A DNA stretch of 24,964 bases from CAYPHJ01 sp964410485 (lineage in GTDB: Bacteria > Desulfobacterota > Binatia > UBA9968): contig CAYPHJ010000068.1 of assembly GCA_964410485.1 (NCBI GenBank), forward strand, positions 1 to 24,964, in the 5' to 3' direction. Positions 1 to 6,354 of this stretch are shown piece by piece (the stretch's first letter is position 1; each line of letters begins with the position of its first letter). A model generated the notes under the pieces. The model saw only the letters and a program-made list of their open reading frames with translations, did not search any database and had not been told where the DNA came from. The position numbers and the translations under genes were made by a program.

Positions 1-464
1 TTACAACTCTAATTGCCGTGTGACTCGGGCGAGGACTTCAAGCAAGTTTCAGCCTCTGGATAAACACACGGGATGATCAGACTTTTAATTCTAAACAATC
101 TTACGGCAAGAAAATAAGTTTTTTGACAGCTGTGCTCTCCTGGGGTAAGCGCGATGCTGATCGCGGAATCCTGAATATCAGGTGTCTTGATTGGCTTCAC
201 AGAGGCGCTCAGTGAGAGTCTGAAATCTCTCGTCCCATGATCAAGCGGTCCAACCATTTCGTTGGACGGATCTCTGTTCGACACGTTCCAGTAACCTGCC
301 CTGCGAAGGGTTCAAAGGTTCAATATGACTTTCGCTCCGCTAAAAAGTTTGGGGAACCAAACAGCGGTCGGCTCACAATGGTAAAGATTCCGTCAAATTT
401 GTTTGTCATTTGTTGCGTTGTCAACTGGTCATCCGTCTAACATGAGAAGAAGGAGGGCGACGAG
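1..464. other. Gene-free stretch with three successive hairpins
   Basis: No open frame here has a good ribosome binding site, recognisable domain or coding character. The two short frames (about 91 and 67 codons) look random. What stands out is 248-367. A 7-bp perfect stem lies at 248-267 (GTCCAAC/GTTGGAC, 6-nt loop). A 4-bp stem at 299-310 carries a GCGA tetraloop. A third stem at 337-367 (GTTTGG/CCAAAC around GGAA) has an outer CCGCT/AGCGG pairing and a five-A bulge. A TTGACA hexamer lies at 123-128, but only a poor -10 follows it. The stretch could be the leader of the lipoprotein gene at 465, a small RNA or chance. Confidence 0.4.
337..367 (-). terminator. Possible minus-strand intrinsic terminator, or plus-strand bulged hairpin
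   Basis: Read on the minus strand, a 6-bp stem (GTTTGG/CCAAAC, 4-nt loop) is followed at once by TTTTTA, the layout of a Rho-independent terminator. Read on the plus strand, the same bases form a GGAA-tetraloop hairpin whose stem continues into CCGCT/AGCGG past an A5 bulge. No minus-strand gene lies directly upstream, since the nitroreductase gene ends at 755 and a plus-strand gene intervenes. A role in ending antisense transcription or as RNA structure is equally possible. Confidence 0.3.
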
Positions 465-686
465 ATGAAGGCAAACAACTTTCTGGCGGTTTCTATGCTG
501 GTCGTCTTAACGAGCTTGGTCGGTGGCTGCCACGAGCTGGCATCTGATGATCACAGCGATTACGCGAGCCCCTCCGGTTCTTACCGTGATGGTTTTCGCG
601 ATGGCCGCGCTTACGAAAGGCGTCGCGATGATCGGCGTGACAGTAGCTACGATGGGCGCGGCGACTATTACCGGCGTCGCCGGTAG
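465..686 (+). CDS. Small predicted lipoprotein with Arg/Asp/Tyr/Gly-rich tail
   Basis: A 73-residue secreted protein. It begins with a basic residue and a hydrophobic stretch ending in a lipobox (LVGGC, Cys22), so it should be lipidated on Cys22 and held in the inner or outer membrane. The mature part is low-complexity and rich in Arg, Asp, Gly and Tyr, with RDGFRDGRAYERRRDDRRD-type repetition and a final YYRRRR. That suggests a flexible, highly charged chain in the periplasm. The ATG at 465 has a strong ribosome binding site (AAGGAGGG about 9 bases upstream). The gene stands alone, convergent with the nitroreductase gene. I recognise no family. The good start and lipobox argue that it is real. 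Confidence 0.7.
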   Translation: MKANNFLAVSMLVVLTSLVGGCHELASDDHSDYASPSGSYRDGFRDGRAYERRRDDRRDSSYDGRGDYYRRRR

Positions 687-714
687 GCCCGAACAGCAGG
701 TGGTGCTGATCCGC

Positions 715-740
715 CACGGACGACCGCGTCATTGTCCGTG
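715..740. terminator. Weak hairpin between convergent genes
   Basis: A perfect 7-bp inverted repeat (CACGGAC/GTCCGTG) with a 12-nt loop lies in the 68-base gap between the lipoprotein gene and the convergent nitroreductase gene. It could terminate both transcripts, but no T-run follows on either strand, so it is not a canonical intrinsic terminator. Confidence 0.25.
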
Positions 741-754
741 CCGACTTGTCAACC

Positions 755-1453
755 TTATGACCGTCTCCTCCCGTAACCACCCTGTAATGTTCGACTCATG
801 ATGAATTTTGTCATTCCCTGCTCGTCGCGAAATTTGTTCACGTCGTAGCTCTCGTAATGAATGATTTCCTCCAGCTCACGACGCGGCGGAGGGGGAACAC
901 TAGATTTGGCGTAACCAATGGGCACGAGATGATATATCCTGAGCGGCTCTGGAATCTTTAGCAGAACTTTGAGCATCGTTTCCATGTAAGGGGAATTGGC
1001 ATCGCTCACATATTGTGACGCCAGCCCCAGAGAAGTCGCGGCCAGGTGAATCAAAAGAGTAGCATTAGCCAGACCCGTGATGAAATGGGATTCGGCTTTG
1101 TCCAACTTGGTCCTGATAGGATAGGATTCTTTCACTCTCGGATCGCCTAGGATAATGAGGTGAACGGGCGCATGGCGAAATCCGTCACCCGTCATTTTGG
1201 CCGTGCCCCTCACGGCCAAATCCATTTCGCGCTTCTGTTCCAACTGCTTTAGATAAACATCAGCGATTTTGTGTCTGGTTTCTCTGTTTCTCACGATAAC
1301 GAATTCCCACGGCTGGCCGTTGCCACCCGAGGGCGCCCAACGAGCACAGTCCAGAATGCTCTTGATGGCTTCGTCCGGCACGTCGCAGCTCTCGTCATAA
1401 CCGCGAATGCTCCTACGCCCTTCAACCAGGGCGTGAAACTGGTGAATATCCAT
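755..1453 (-). CDS. Nitroreductase family protein (FMN-dependent)
   Basis: A 232-residue cytoplasmic flavoprotein of the nitroreductase superfamily, whose members use FMN and NAD(P)H to reduce nitro groups, quinones or related acceptors. The N-terminus has the family's FMN-phosphate motif (RRSIRGYD, about residues 12-19). ARWAPSGGNGQPWEF (about 38-52) is the usual second FMN contact. A late VPIGYAKSSVPPPPRREL segment matches the typical 'lGyp...p..pR' end of the domain. The start was set at the ATG at 1453 because AAGGAG lies 6 bases upstream; a TTG 24 bases further up is less likely. The last 30 residues (DVNKFRDEQGMTKFI...) extend slightly past the usual fold. The gene is monocistronic and the physiological substrate cannot be told from sequence. 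Confidence 0.9.
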   Translation of the reverse strand: MDIHQFHALVEGRRSIRGYDESCDVPDEAIKSILDCARWAPSGGNGQPWEFVIVRNRETRHKIADVYLKQLEQKREMDLAVRGTAKMTGDGFRHAPVHLIILGDPRVKESYPIRTKLDKAESHFITGLANATLLIHLAATSLGLASQYVSDANSPYMETMLKVLLKIPEPLRIYHLVPIGYAKSSVPPPPRRELEEIIHYESYDVNKFRDEQGMTKFIMSRTLQGGYGRRRS

Positions 1454-1584
1454 CTCCCACTCCTTATTGCCCAGCAATAACGTGATGAAAACTTAGTAGG
1501 TTGGTAAAAGACTCAATGGCTTTGCCGTTCTAATAGCTGTGTTCAAGGATCTTAAGCGATAGGAGTGGGCCAGGCAAGTGGACA

Positions 1585-1775
1585 AATACCGTGTTCGTGG
1601 GACGTGTTCGTGCTCGTGGGGGGAGTTGGGAAAGGGACGTGTTCGTGATTCGTGATCCCCTCGCTACGGCCTTGCGGCCTACTCGGGAATACGGCCCCGG
1701 AGGAAAAGACGTGATCGTGGTCGTGCGGGGAGAAGGGCCGTGTTCGTGTTCGTAGGAACGTGGGATGGGGAAAGG
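1585..1775. repeat. Degenerate WTCGTG hexamer repeat array, copy A
   Basis: Repeated short words such as GTGTTCGTG, GTGCTCGTG and GTGATCGTG are separated by G-rich spacers (for example 1590-1618, 1637-1658, 1709-1725, 1739-1753). They reduce to a six-base period of consensus WTCGTG. The same vocabulary returns in the gaps at 2431, 4090, 17360 and 21725, so this is a dispersed intergenic repeat family. The spacing is too irregular for a CRISPR and there are no conserved spacers. Confidence 0.75.
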
Positions 1776-1810
1776 ACGACGATATGGCCTTGCGGCCTGC
1801 GGGAATGAGG
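1661..1810 (+). repeat. GGCCTTGCGGCC sub-repeat, two copies
   Basis: A block built on GGCCTTGCGGCCT followed by CGGGAAT occurs at 1661-1694 and again at 1781-1810. A third copy with one change in the core (GGCCTTGCGCCCT) lies at 2597-2631. The core is a near-palindrome (GGCC..GGCC) and sits inside the hexamer repeat arrays, so it looks like a fixed module of the same element. Confidence 0.7.
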
Positions 1811-1875
1811 AACGGGAACGTTTCGCATAGCGAACGCTCCCCTCCGGGCGTATAGTGGAGCACAGGAGATTTGCT

Positions 1876-2433
1876 ATGGCTAAGTGGTTTTTCGAGCCGG
1901 GACATACGGCCGCGGAGTTTTGCGTTCGTCACATGATGGTGACGTACGTCCGCGGCCATTTTAAGAACGCGCGCGGCACGCTAATTTTTGATCCCACGAA
2001 TCCAACCGCTGGTTCCGTCGAAGTCACGATCGATGCGGGCGGGATTTGGACCGGCGACACAGATCGCGACGCTCATCTCAAGAGCGCTGATTTTCTCGAT
2101 GTCGAAACGCACCCGAACATTACTTTTAAAGGAAATCAGGTTCAGATAACCGGCGCGAGCGACGCGGTTCTCACCGGTGAGTTGACGATACGCGGGGCGA
2201 CCCGCGCGGTGCCGCTCCGCGTTCACTATCTGGGTCAATGGCAAACCCCATGGTGGGAAGACGGCGTCGATAAGGGGCCGAAAACGAGAGCCGGCTTTCT
2301 CGCCAGGACAACTATCAATCGGCACGACTTCGGCGTGAGCTGGAACGCTCCACTGGCCAAGGGCGGAGTGGTCGTTGGCGACTTGGTTTACATCACCATT
2401 GATGCTGAAGCGATTCTAGGGGAAGAACCCTGA
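1876..2433 (+). CDS. YceI-family protein
   Basis: A 185-residue protein of the YceI/lipid-binding-like family, a lipocalin-like beta barrel that binds isoprenoid or other amphiphilic chains. Family features in order are FEPGHTAAEFCVRHMMVT near the N-terminus, GTLIFDP, the SVEVTIDAGGIWTGDTDRDAHLKS block, FLDVETHPNITFKG, LTGELTIRGATRAV and the closing NRHDFGVSWNAPL and VGDLVYITIDAEA. Most periplasmic YceI proteins start with a signal peptide. This one starts directly at the barrel (MAKWFFEPGH), so it is probably cytoplasmic. The start is the ATG at 1876 because AGGAG lies 7 bases upstream; an upstream in-frame ATG at 1855 lacks a site. Its TGA stop lies within the first word of the next repeat array (TGATCGTG). 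Confidence 0.9.
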   Translation: MAKWFFEPGHTAAEFCVRHMMVTYVRGHFKNARGTLIFDPTNPTAGSVEVTIDAGGIWTGDTDRDAHLKSADFLDVETHPNITFKGNQVQITGASDAVLTGELTIRGATRAVPLRVHYLGQWQTPWWEDGVDKGPKTRAGFLARTTINRHDFGVSWNAPLAKGGVVVGDLVYITIDAEAILGEEP

Positions 2434-2640
2434 TCGTGCTCGTGTCAGATCAACTACCGTCGTGGAGCGGGAAAAGACGTGATCGTGTTCGCGTTCGACC
2501 GGACCAGAGACTCGGTACAAAAGGATACAGGCGACCGAGGCTTGAAGGGCATTTTGAAGGATGAAAAGGCTTGGGAAAAAGCCGTGTTCGTGACCCCTCG
2601 CTACGGCCTTGCGCCCTACTCGGGAATACGGCTCCGCCCA
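2431..2640. repeat. Degenerate WTCGTG hexamer repeat array, copy B
   Basis: The array begins at the YceI stop codon with TGATCGTGCTCGTG. It continues with GTGATCGTGTTCGCG at 2479-2493 and GTGTTCGTGACC at 2583-2594, then ends in the third GGCCTTGCG sub-repeat (2597-2631). The order is as in copy A: a hexamer array, then the GGCCTTGCG block, then CGGGAATACGGC. That shared order shows a composite element rather than random low complexity. Confidence 0.7.
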
Positions 2641-2912
2641 AAAGGATAAAGGATGAGGTCGGCAAGGACGTGATGGGATGGATGACAGCTTTGCTATCTT
2701 GGCGCAGGGCGAGGGCTCATTTTCATCCCCCTCTGCGGGCGAGCGCAAGCTTATGATAGGACGCGATCCATGCCAGCGCCAAGACCAGGCGACTGGGATA
2801 CGGAGTTCGTCCGGAGCGCGCCGAAGTTCGATGCTCCCACTCTGCGGTATGTGATTCCCGGTCGCCGTCTTCGGCAGAGATTTTTACCTCGAATACGCGA
2901 ACAGCGCGAAGG
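2434..2912. other. Gene-free convergent gap with repeats
   Basis: The 479 bases between the YceI stop and the stop of the Bug-type protein hold repeat array B up to about 2640 and then 270 bases in which I see no gene. The frames at 2416-2748 and 2770-3177 are shadows or repeat artefacts with no ribosome binding site. No intrinsic terminator was recognised despite the convergent layout. Confidence 0.6.
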
Positions 2913-3965
2913 CTATTTTCCGCCCAATAACTGGGCGACTCGCGCCAAGATCTTCGGATCTGTAGCGAAGAAGCGTTTTACCAACTCCGCAACTTTATCC
3001 CCGGGGAGCGGGTCGACGATCTCCAGATCGAGTTTGGCCGCTTCGCTCTTAAATTTCGGATCCTCCATGGTCTTCATGAACGCGGTTCTCAGAATGGCAA
3101 GCCTTTCCGGGGCAACACCGGGCGGCGCGGCAAAGGGCCTCCCCACGACATTCGGAAAGAAAACCGCGTCGACGTAATCTCGATCCGGTTTCGAAATCGG
3201 GAAGTCGAACAACCAGGGCACGCCCCTCTCGGCCATCTCCTTGTTCCGCTCGGGGTTATGATAGACGAGGATGTTGACGAATCTCCGTTCAAGCCACTCC
3301 GCGCCCGTGGTCACCACGGAGGACCAGGACCAGCCGCCGATGCCGTCGAGCTCTCCTCTCTCGACGGCGCCCCGAATGTCCGCCGTTCCTTTGTAGCCGC
3401 TGATGATTTCGAAGTTCGCGCCGAGCACCTCTTTCAAAACCGCCGGAAAGTTATAGGTTGCGGAGCCCGGGCCTGTAGTTCCCACGACGAGAGGCTTGGG
3501 TGACTTGATCAGCTCCTTGAGCGTCTTGAATCCCCGGTCGGCGCGGCCAACGGCCACCGTCATCTCGACGTTGGCGTTCCCAATCCAGCTGAAATCGGCC
3601 ATCTTGAACTCGACCCCGGCAAGGCCCGACACTTCCTGCGTGGGTGCTTCGCGGCTCATGAGGCCCATGGTGAGGCCGTCGCGTGACGCCACGCGGTACA
3701 TGTAGTTGGTTGCCACGATACCCGCTCCGCCCGGTATATTCTGTACTATAAAGCTCGGGTTACCCGGAATGTGGCGGCCCATGTGGCGCGCGATAACTCG
3801 AGCATAGAGATCATAGCCTCCGCCCGTGGACCGGGGAACGATCATACGAATTCTTTTCCCCTCGTAGAAGGACTGCTGAGCCATGGCCCTTCCGTCCGCG
3901 TAAATTCCTGCCGCAAACACAAAGGTTAGCGCGAGAGCAAATGCAACAATGCGCGGTCTTCTCAT
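2913..3965 (-). CDS. Bug/TctC-family periplasmic solute-binding protein
   Basis: A 350-residue secreted binding protein of the Bug (TctC) family, which captures small carboxylates such as tricarboxylates in the periplasm for tripartite tricarboxylate transporters. A Sec signal peptide (MRRPR, hydrophobic core to about residue 24, AMA-Q cleavage near 29) is followed by IRMIVPRSTGGGYDLYAR, the glycine-rich ligand loop. The second family loop, IVQNIPGGAGIVATNYMY, and a clear VVGTTGPGSATY segment follow. The start at the ATG at 3965 has GGAGGTGG just upstream; the TTG 15 bases upstream lies within that site. No membrane partners (TctA/TctB) are in the window, so it is an orphan binding protein, as is common in this family. 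Confidence 0.9.
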   Translation of the reverse strand: MRRPRIVAFALALTFVFAAGIYADGRAMAQQSFYEGKRIRMIVPRSTGGGYDLYARVIARHMGRHIPGNPSFIVQNIPGGAGIVATNYMYRVASRDGLTMGLMSREAPTQEVSGLAGVEFKMADFSWIGNANVEMTVAVGRADRGFKTLKELIKSPKPLVVGTTGPGSATYNFPAVLKEVLGANFEIISGYKGTADIRGAVERGELDGIGGWSWSSVVTTGAEWLERRFVNILVYHNPERNKEMAERGVPWLFDFPISKPDRDYVDAVFFPNVVGRPFAAPPGVAPERLAILRTAFMKTMEDPKFKSEAAKLDLEIVDPLPGDKVAELVKRFFATDPKILARVAQLLGGK

Positions 3966-4248
3966 CGTATCCACCTCCAACTGTTGGAATATTGCCGAAG
4001 GTCCGAAGCAGGGGCCCGGTTGGTTTATTTAACCGCATCTAAGACCATTCCAGCATTGCGTGTCAAGGAGACCGTTAGGAAAAATACAGTGATCGTGGGA
4101 GGGGAGGGGAAAAGCCGTGTTCGTGAGACGTGATCGTCGGGTGATATGGAGGGTAGAGGCAAAAGATAAGTTCGGAAGAGACGTGGACGTGTCGCCGTGC
4201 GAAAAGCTAAGGGCGGAACATGAGGGATGGTCAGAAAGATCACGGCTT
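3966..4248. repeat. Gap with WTCGTG repeat array, copy C
   Basis: Between the start of the Bug-type gene and the stop of the MBL remnant, the family words recur at about 4089-4200: GTGATCGTGG at 4089-4098, GTGTTCGTGAGACGTGATCG at 4117-4136, and a more diverged GACGTGGACGTGTCG near 4179-4193. The intervening bases are purine-rich. No gene was found; short frames crossing it belong to the repeat. The promoter of the Bug-type gene should lie near 3980-4060 but was not resolved. Confidence 0.6.
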
Positions 4249-4644
4249 TTAGGTGCCGCGGCCCCAGAGGCCGCAATAGCGCCGGAGGACGAACGGCAAC
4301 GCCTGCTTGTAATTGGGCCAGCTTGCGTATTTAGGCAGTTCCATCTCCTTCTCTTGATGATGGCTGTAGATGACGTACCTGATCGGTTGGTTAGTGATCT
4401 TTCTGATCTCATCAACGTAAGTTGTCACGGCCTGGGGCCGACCGTATCCGATCGGATCGGTAGCAATCACGCCCGCAGAGGTAACAATGAACATGGCTTG
4501 GTGATTGCCGTAGCGAAAGATGTAAACGTTATCAGTGCCGTCGACCTTTGTGGTGGCAAACGGCGGCTGTTGTCCCTCGGACGGCCCACCAAGGATCGCT
4601 ACGATCAATACCGCGCACACAATGACTTGAACAATCCGTAACAT
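4249..4644 (-). pseudogene. Secreted metallo-beta-lactamase-fold protein lacking its catalytic core
   Basis: A 131-residue frame with an intact ATG (4644, GGGAGGTGATA just upstream) and a signal peptide (hydrophobic residues 5-19). Residues 38-96 (DNVYIFRYGNHQ, VIATDP, IRKITNQPIRYVIYSHH) match the N-terminal half of an MBL-fold hydrolase up to the edge of the HxHxDH metal motif. The chain then passes directly into EMELPKYASWPNYKQALP and ends RYCGLWGRGT, which resembles the C-terminus of long secreted MBL proteins of the SoxH-like kind. About 190 residues, including most metal ligands, appear to be missing, with the frame preserved; that size is estimated from remembered relatives. The product could still be exported but cannot be a normal hydrolase. 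Alternatives are an assembly collapse or a repurposed small protein. Confidence 0.7.
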
Positions 4645-4750
4645 TATCACCTCCCGCAAAAGAGATCATCGCCAGCCCGAGCGGGTCCTAACTCCGCCCA
4701 GCTAAGTTGGCCGGGGCGAAGCCTACCCGGGTCAAGAGGTTTTGTGTCAA

Positions 4751-4795
4751 CAGGAGGGAAGGACACAGGAGGGAAGGACACAGGAGGGAGGGACA
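4751..4795 (+). repeat. Three-copy 15-bp tandem repeat
   Basis: The unit CAGGAGGGAAGGACA occurs twice exactly (4751-4765, 4766-4780) and once with a single change (4781-4795, CAGGAGGGAGGGACA). Each unit contains AGGAGGG, a perfect anti-Shine-Dalgarno match on the plus strand, yet no usable start codon follows. The array may be a replication-slippage product. Confidence 0.9.
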
Positions 4796-4908
4796 CGAGC
4801 GTTGCCATCGTAAATAGATTTTCAGCCTTTATCCTTGCACGCCCAGAGCGGGTGAACGATAAATTATAAAAACGCAAACCGGAAATTAAAACTCAAATCA
4901 CAGCAAAG

Positions 4909-4937
4909 TTGACACGGGGTATCAACTTTCCTAATTT
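4909..4937 (+). promoter_or_regulatory. Sigma-70-type promoter of thrC with overlapping dyad operator
   Basis: A consensus -35 (TTGACA, 4909-4914) is separated by 17 bases from a good -10 (TAATTT, 4932-4937), placing the transcription start near 4944 and the threonine synthase ATG about 35 bases downstream. A perfect 8-bp inverted repeat (AAAGTTGA at 4905-4912, TCAACTTT at 4922-4929) covers the -35 and most of the spacer, the classic position for a repressor dimer. It has no T-run after it and lies upstream of the start site, so it is more likely a DNA operator than an attenuator. Confidence 0.65.
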
Positions 4938-4978
4938 CAAGCGGTCCGAAGCAGTGATTGCTGACGCAGTTGAGAAAT

Positions 4979-6187
4979 ATGCCACCCAAGACATTCGCAG
5001 AAGAGATTGTCTGCCCCCGTTGCGGCAATTGTTTTTCCCTTTCCGAGCTACTCAATCTATGCGTATGTGGCTCGCCCCTACTGGTGCGCTATGACCTAAA
5101 ATCAGCTTCGGCCGTACTGGCCAAGTCCTCACTTCAGGGCCGCTTGCCGACCCTGTGGCGCTATCGCGAGCTGCTACCGCTTTTTGACGACATCAACCTT
5201 GTGAGTTTGGGTGAGGGGTTCACGCCGCTAATCGAAGCGAAGACCTTGGCACGCGAATTCGGCTTGGACCACCTCTGGATCAAGGATGAAGCGCAGAATC
5301 CTACGGGCTCATTTAAAGATCGCGGCCTGTCGCTCGCTGTCTCGCGGGCGAAAGAGCTTGGAGTGCAAAAACTAGCGATTCCTTCCGCAGGAAATGCCGG
5401 CGGTTCCCTTGCAGCCTATGCGGCGCGCGCGCGCATCGAGGCTCATGTCTTCATGCCCAGGGACACGCCTGTGGCTAACCGGATCGAAGCGCAGCAGTAC
5501 GGCGCCAGGCTCACGCTGGTGGATGGTTTGATCAACGATTGCGGCAGAATCATCGCGGAAAGAAAAACCGCCCAAGGCTGGTTCGATGTCTCGACTCTGA
5601 AGGAGCCTTATCGCCTGGAAGGCAAGAAGACTATGGGGTACGAAATAGCGGAACAACTCGGCTGGAGATTGCCCAACGTGATTATTTATCCCACGGGCGG
5701 CGGCACCGGCCTCATTGGCATGTGGAAGGCTTTTGGCGAGATGGAAGAGATGGGCTGGATCGATAGTGGGCGGCCGCGCATGGCTTCGGTGCAGGCCAGC
5801 GGTTGCGCTCCCATTGTACGCGCGTTTGAGGCCGGCAACGAGACAGCCGAGCCATGGCAAAACGCAAAGACTGTGGCGTCCGGCCTGCGTGTGCCTCAAG
5901 CGGTAGCCGATTTTCTGATGTTGCGGGCGCTTCGAGAAAGTCAAGGCACGGCGTTAAGCATTTCCGACGATGAAATGCTCGCGGAGATTCCCCTTGTCGG
6001 ACGGACCGAGGGAATTTTTCTCTGTCCTGAAGCGGCGGCCTCAGTGGCGGCATTGCGCCGTCTGGTACAGCAAAGGTGGATCAAGCCGATGGACGAGGTG
6101 CTTATTTTCAACACGGCCTCCGGTATCAAGTATCTGGATGTCCTCCAGACTGTCCCGGGGCTCAGAGGCTTCCTTAGTCATCTTTGA
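4979..6187 (+). CDS. thrC: Threonine synthase (PLP-dependent)
   Basis: A 402-residue cytoplasmic enzyme that converts O-phosphohomoserine to threonine with pyridoxal phosphate. An N-terminal zinc-ribbon-like segment (CPRCG at 12-16, CVCG at 28-31) precedes the fold-type II PLP domain. The Schiff-base lysine lies in NPTGSFKDRG (Lys113). SAGNAGGSLAAYAA and the phosphate-binding PTGGGTGLIGM loop follow. Length and zinc-ribbon layout fit the ThrC-like class of bacteria and archaea. The ATG at 4979 was chosen. A TTG at 4958 is also open and would still lie downstream of the mapped promoter, but neither has a strong ribosome binding site. The gene appears monocistronic. Paralogues of this class can act on related substrates, but threonine synthase is the best call. 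Confidence 0.88.
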   Translation: MPPKTFAEEIVCPRCGNCFSLSELLNLCVCGSPLLVRYDLKSASAVLAKSSLQGRLPTLWRYRELLPLFDDINLVSLGEGFTPLIEAKTLAREFGLDHLWIKDEAQNPTGSFKDRGLSLAVSRAKELGVQKLAIPSAGNAGGSLAAYAARARIEAHVFMPRDTPVANRIEAQQYGARLTLVDGLINDCGRIIAERKTAQGWFDVSTLKEPYRLEGKKTMGYEIAEQLGWRLPNVIIYPTGGGTGLIGMWKAFGEMEEMGWIDSGRPRMASVQASGCAPIVRAFEAGNETAEPWQNAKTVASGLRVPQAVADFLMLRALRESQGTALSISDDEMLAEIPLVGRTEGIFLCPEAAASVAALRRLVQQRWIKPMDEVLIFNTASGIKYLDVLQTVPGLRGFLSHL

Positions 6188-6354
6188 ATCTCGCTCATTG
6201 GCGATAATTTCACTTGAGATCTGAACGGGCGCGTTCAATGATGACGCTACTTGAGGTCATTCTTTCTTCCCACTTCCGTTGTTTCCATCCTTCGGCTGCC
6301 TGACTGGCCGAACGCATTGTGTGTTGATCCGGCGGAAAGGAGGTCAGGGTCAAG

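Larger units (their letters stand above)
1454..1875. other. Repeat-filled divergent gap (nitroreductase / YceI)
   Basis: This 422-base gap holds no gene. From about 1590 to 1810 it is filled with degenerate CGTG-rich repeats, annotated separately. The minus-strand frame that runs through it (1552-1959) is an artefact of the repeats. Both flanking genes start from this gap, so their promoters should lie here, but I could not assign hexamers with confidence. Confidence 0.6.
4645..4978. other. Gene-free divergent gap (MBL remnant / thrC)
   Basis: The 334 bases between the MBL remnant start and threonine synthase contain a three-copy 15-bp tandem repeat (4751-4795) and the thrC promoter with its dyad (4905-4937), listed separately. 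The rest shows nothing recognisable. Minus-strand frames here are low-complexity translations of the tandem repeat. Confidence 0.6.

Noticed and set aside
9..440. Two short open frames (minus 9-284, plus 237-440)
   Set aside because: No ribosome site, no domain and odd composition. They overlap each other and the hairpin region, so they are most likely random.
1585..1775. CRISPR array
   Set aside because: Repeats are too short (6-9 bases), degenerate and irregularly spaced, without spacers or cas genes.
2770..3177. Plus-strand frame of 135 codons
   Set aside because: It runs antisense to the Bug-type protein for most of its length, has no ribosome site and its product resembles no family.
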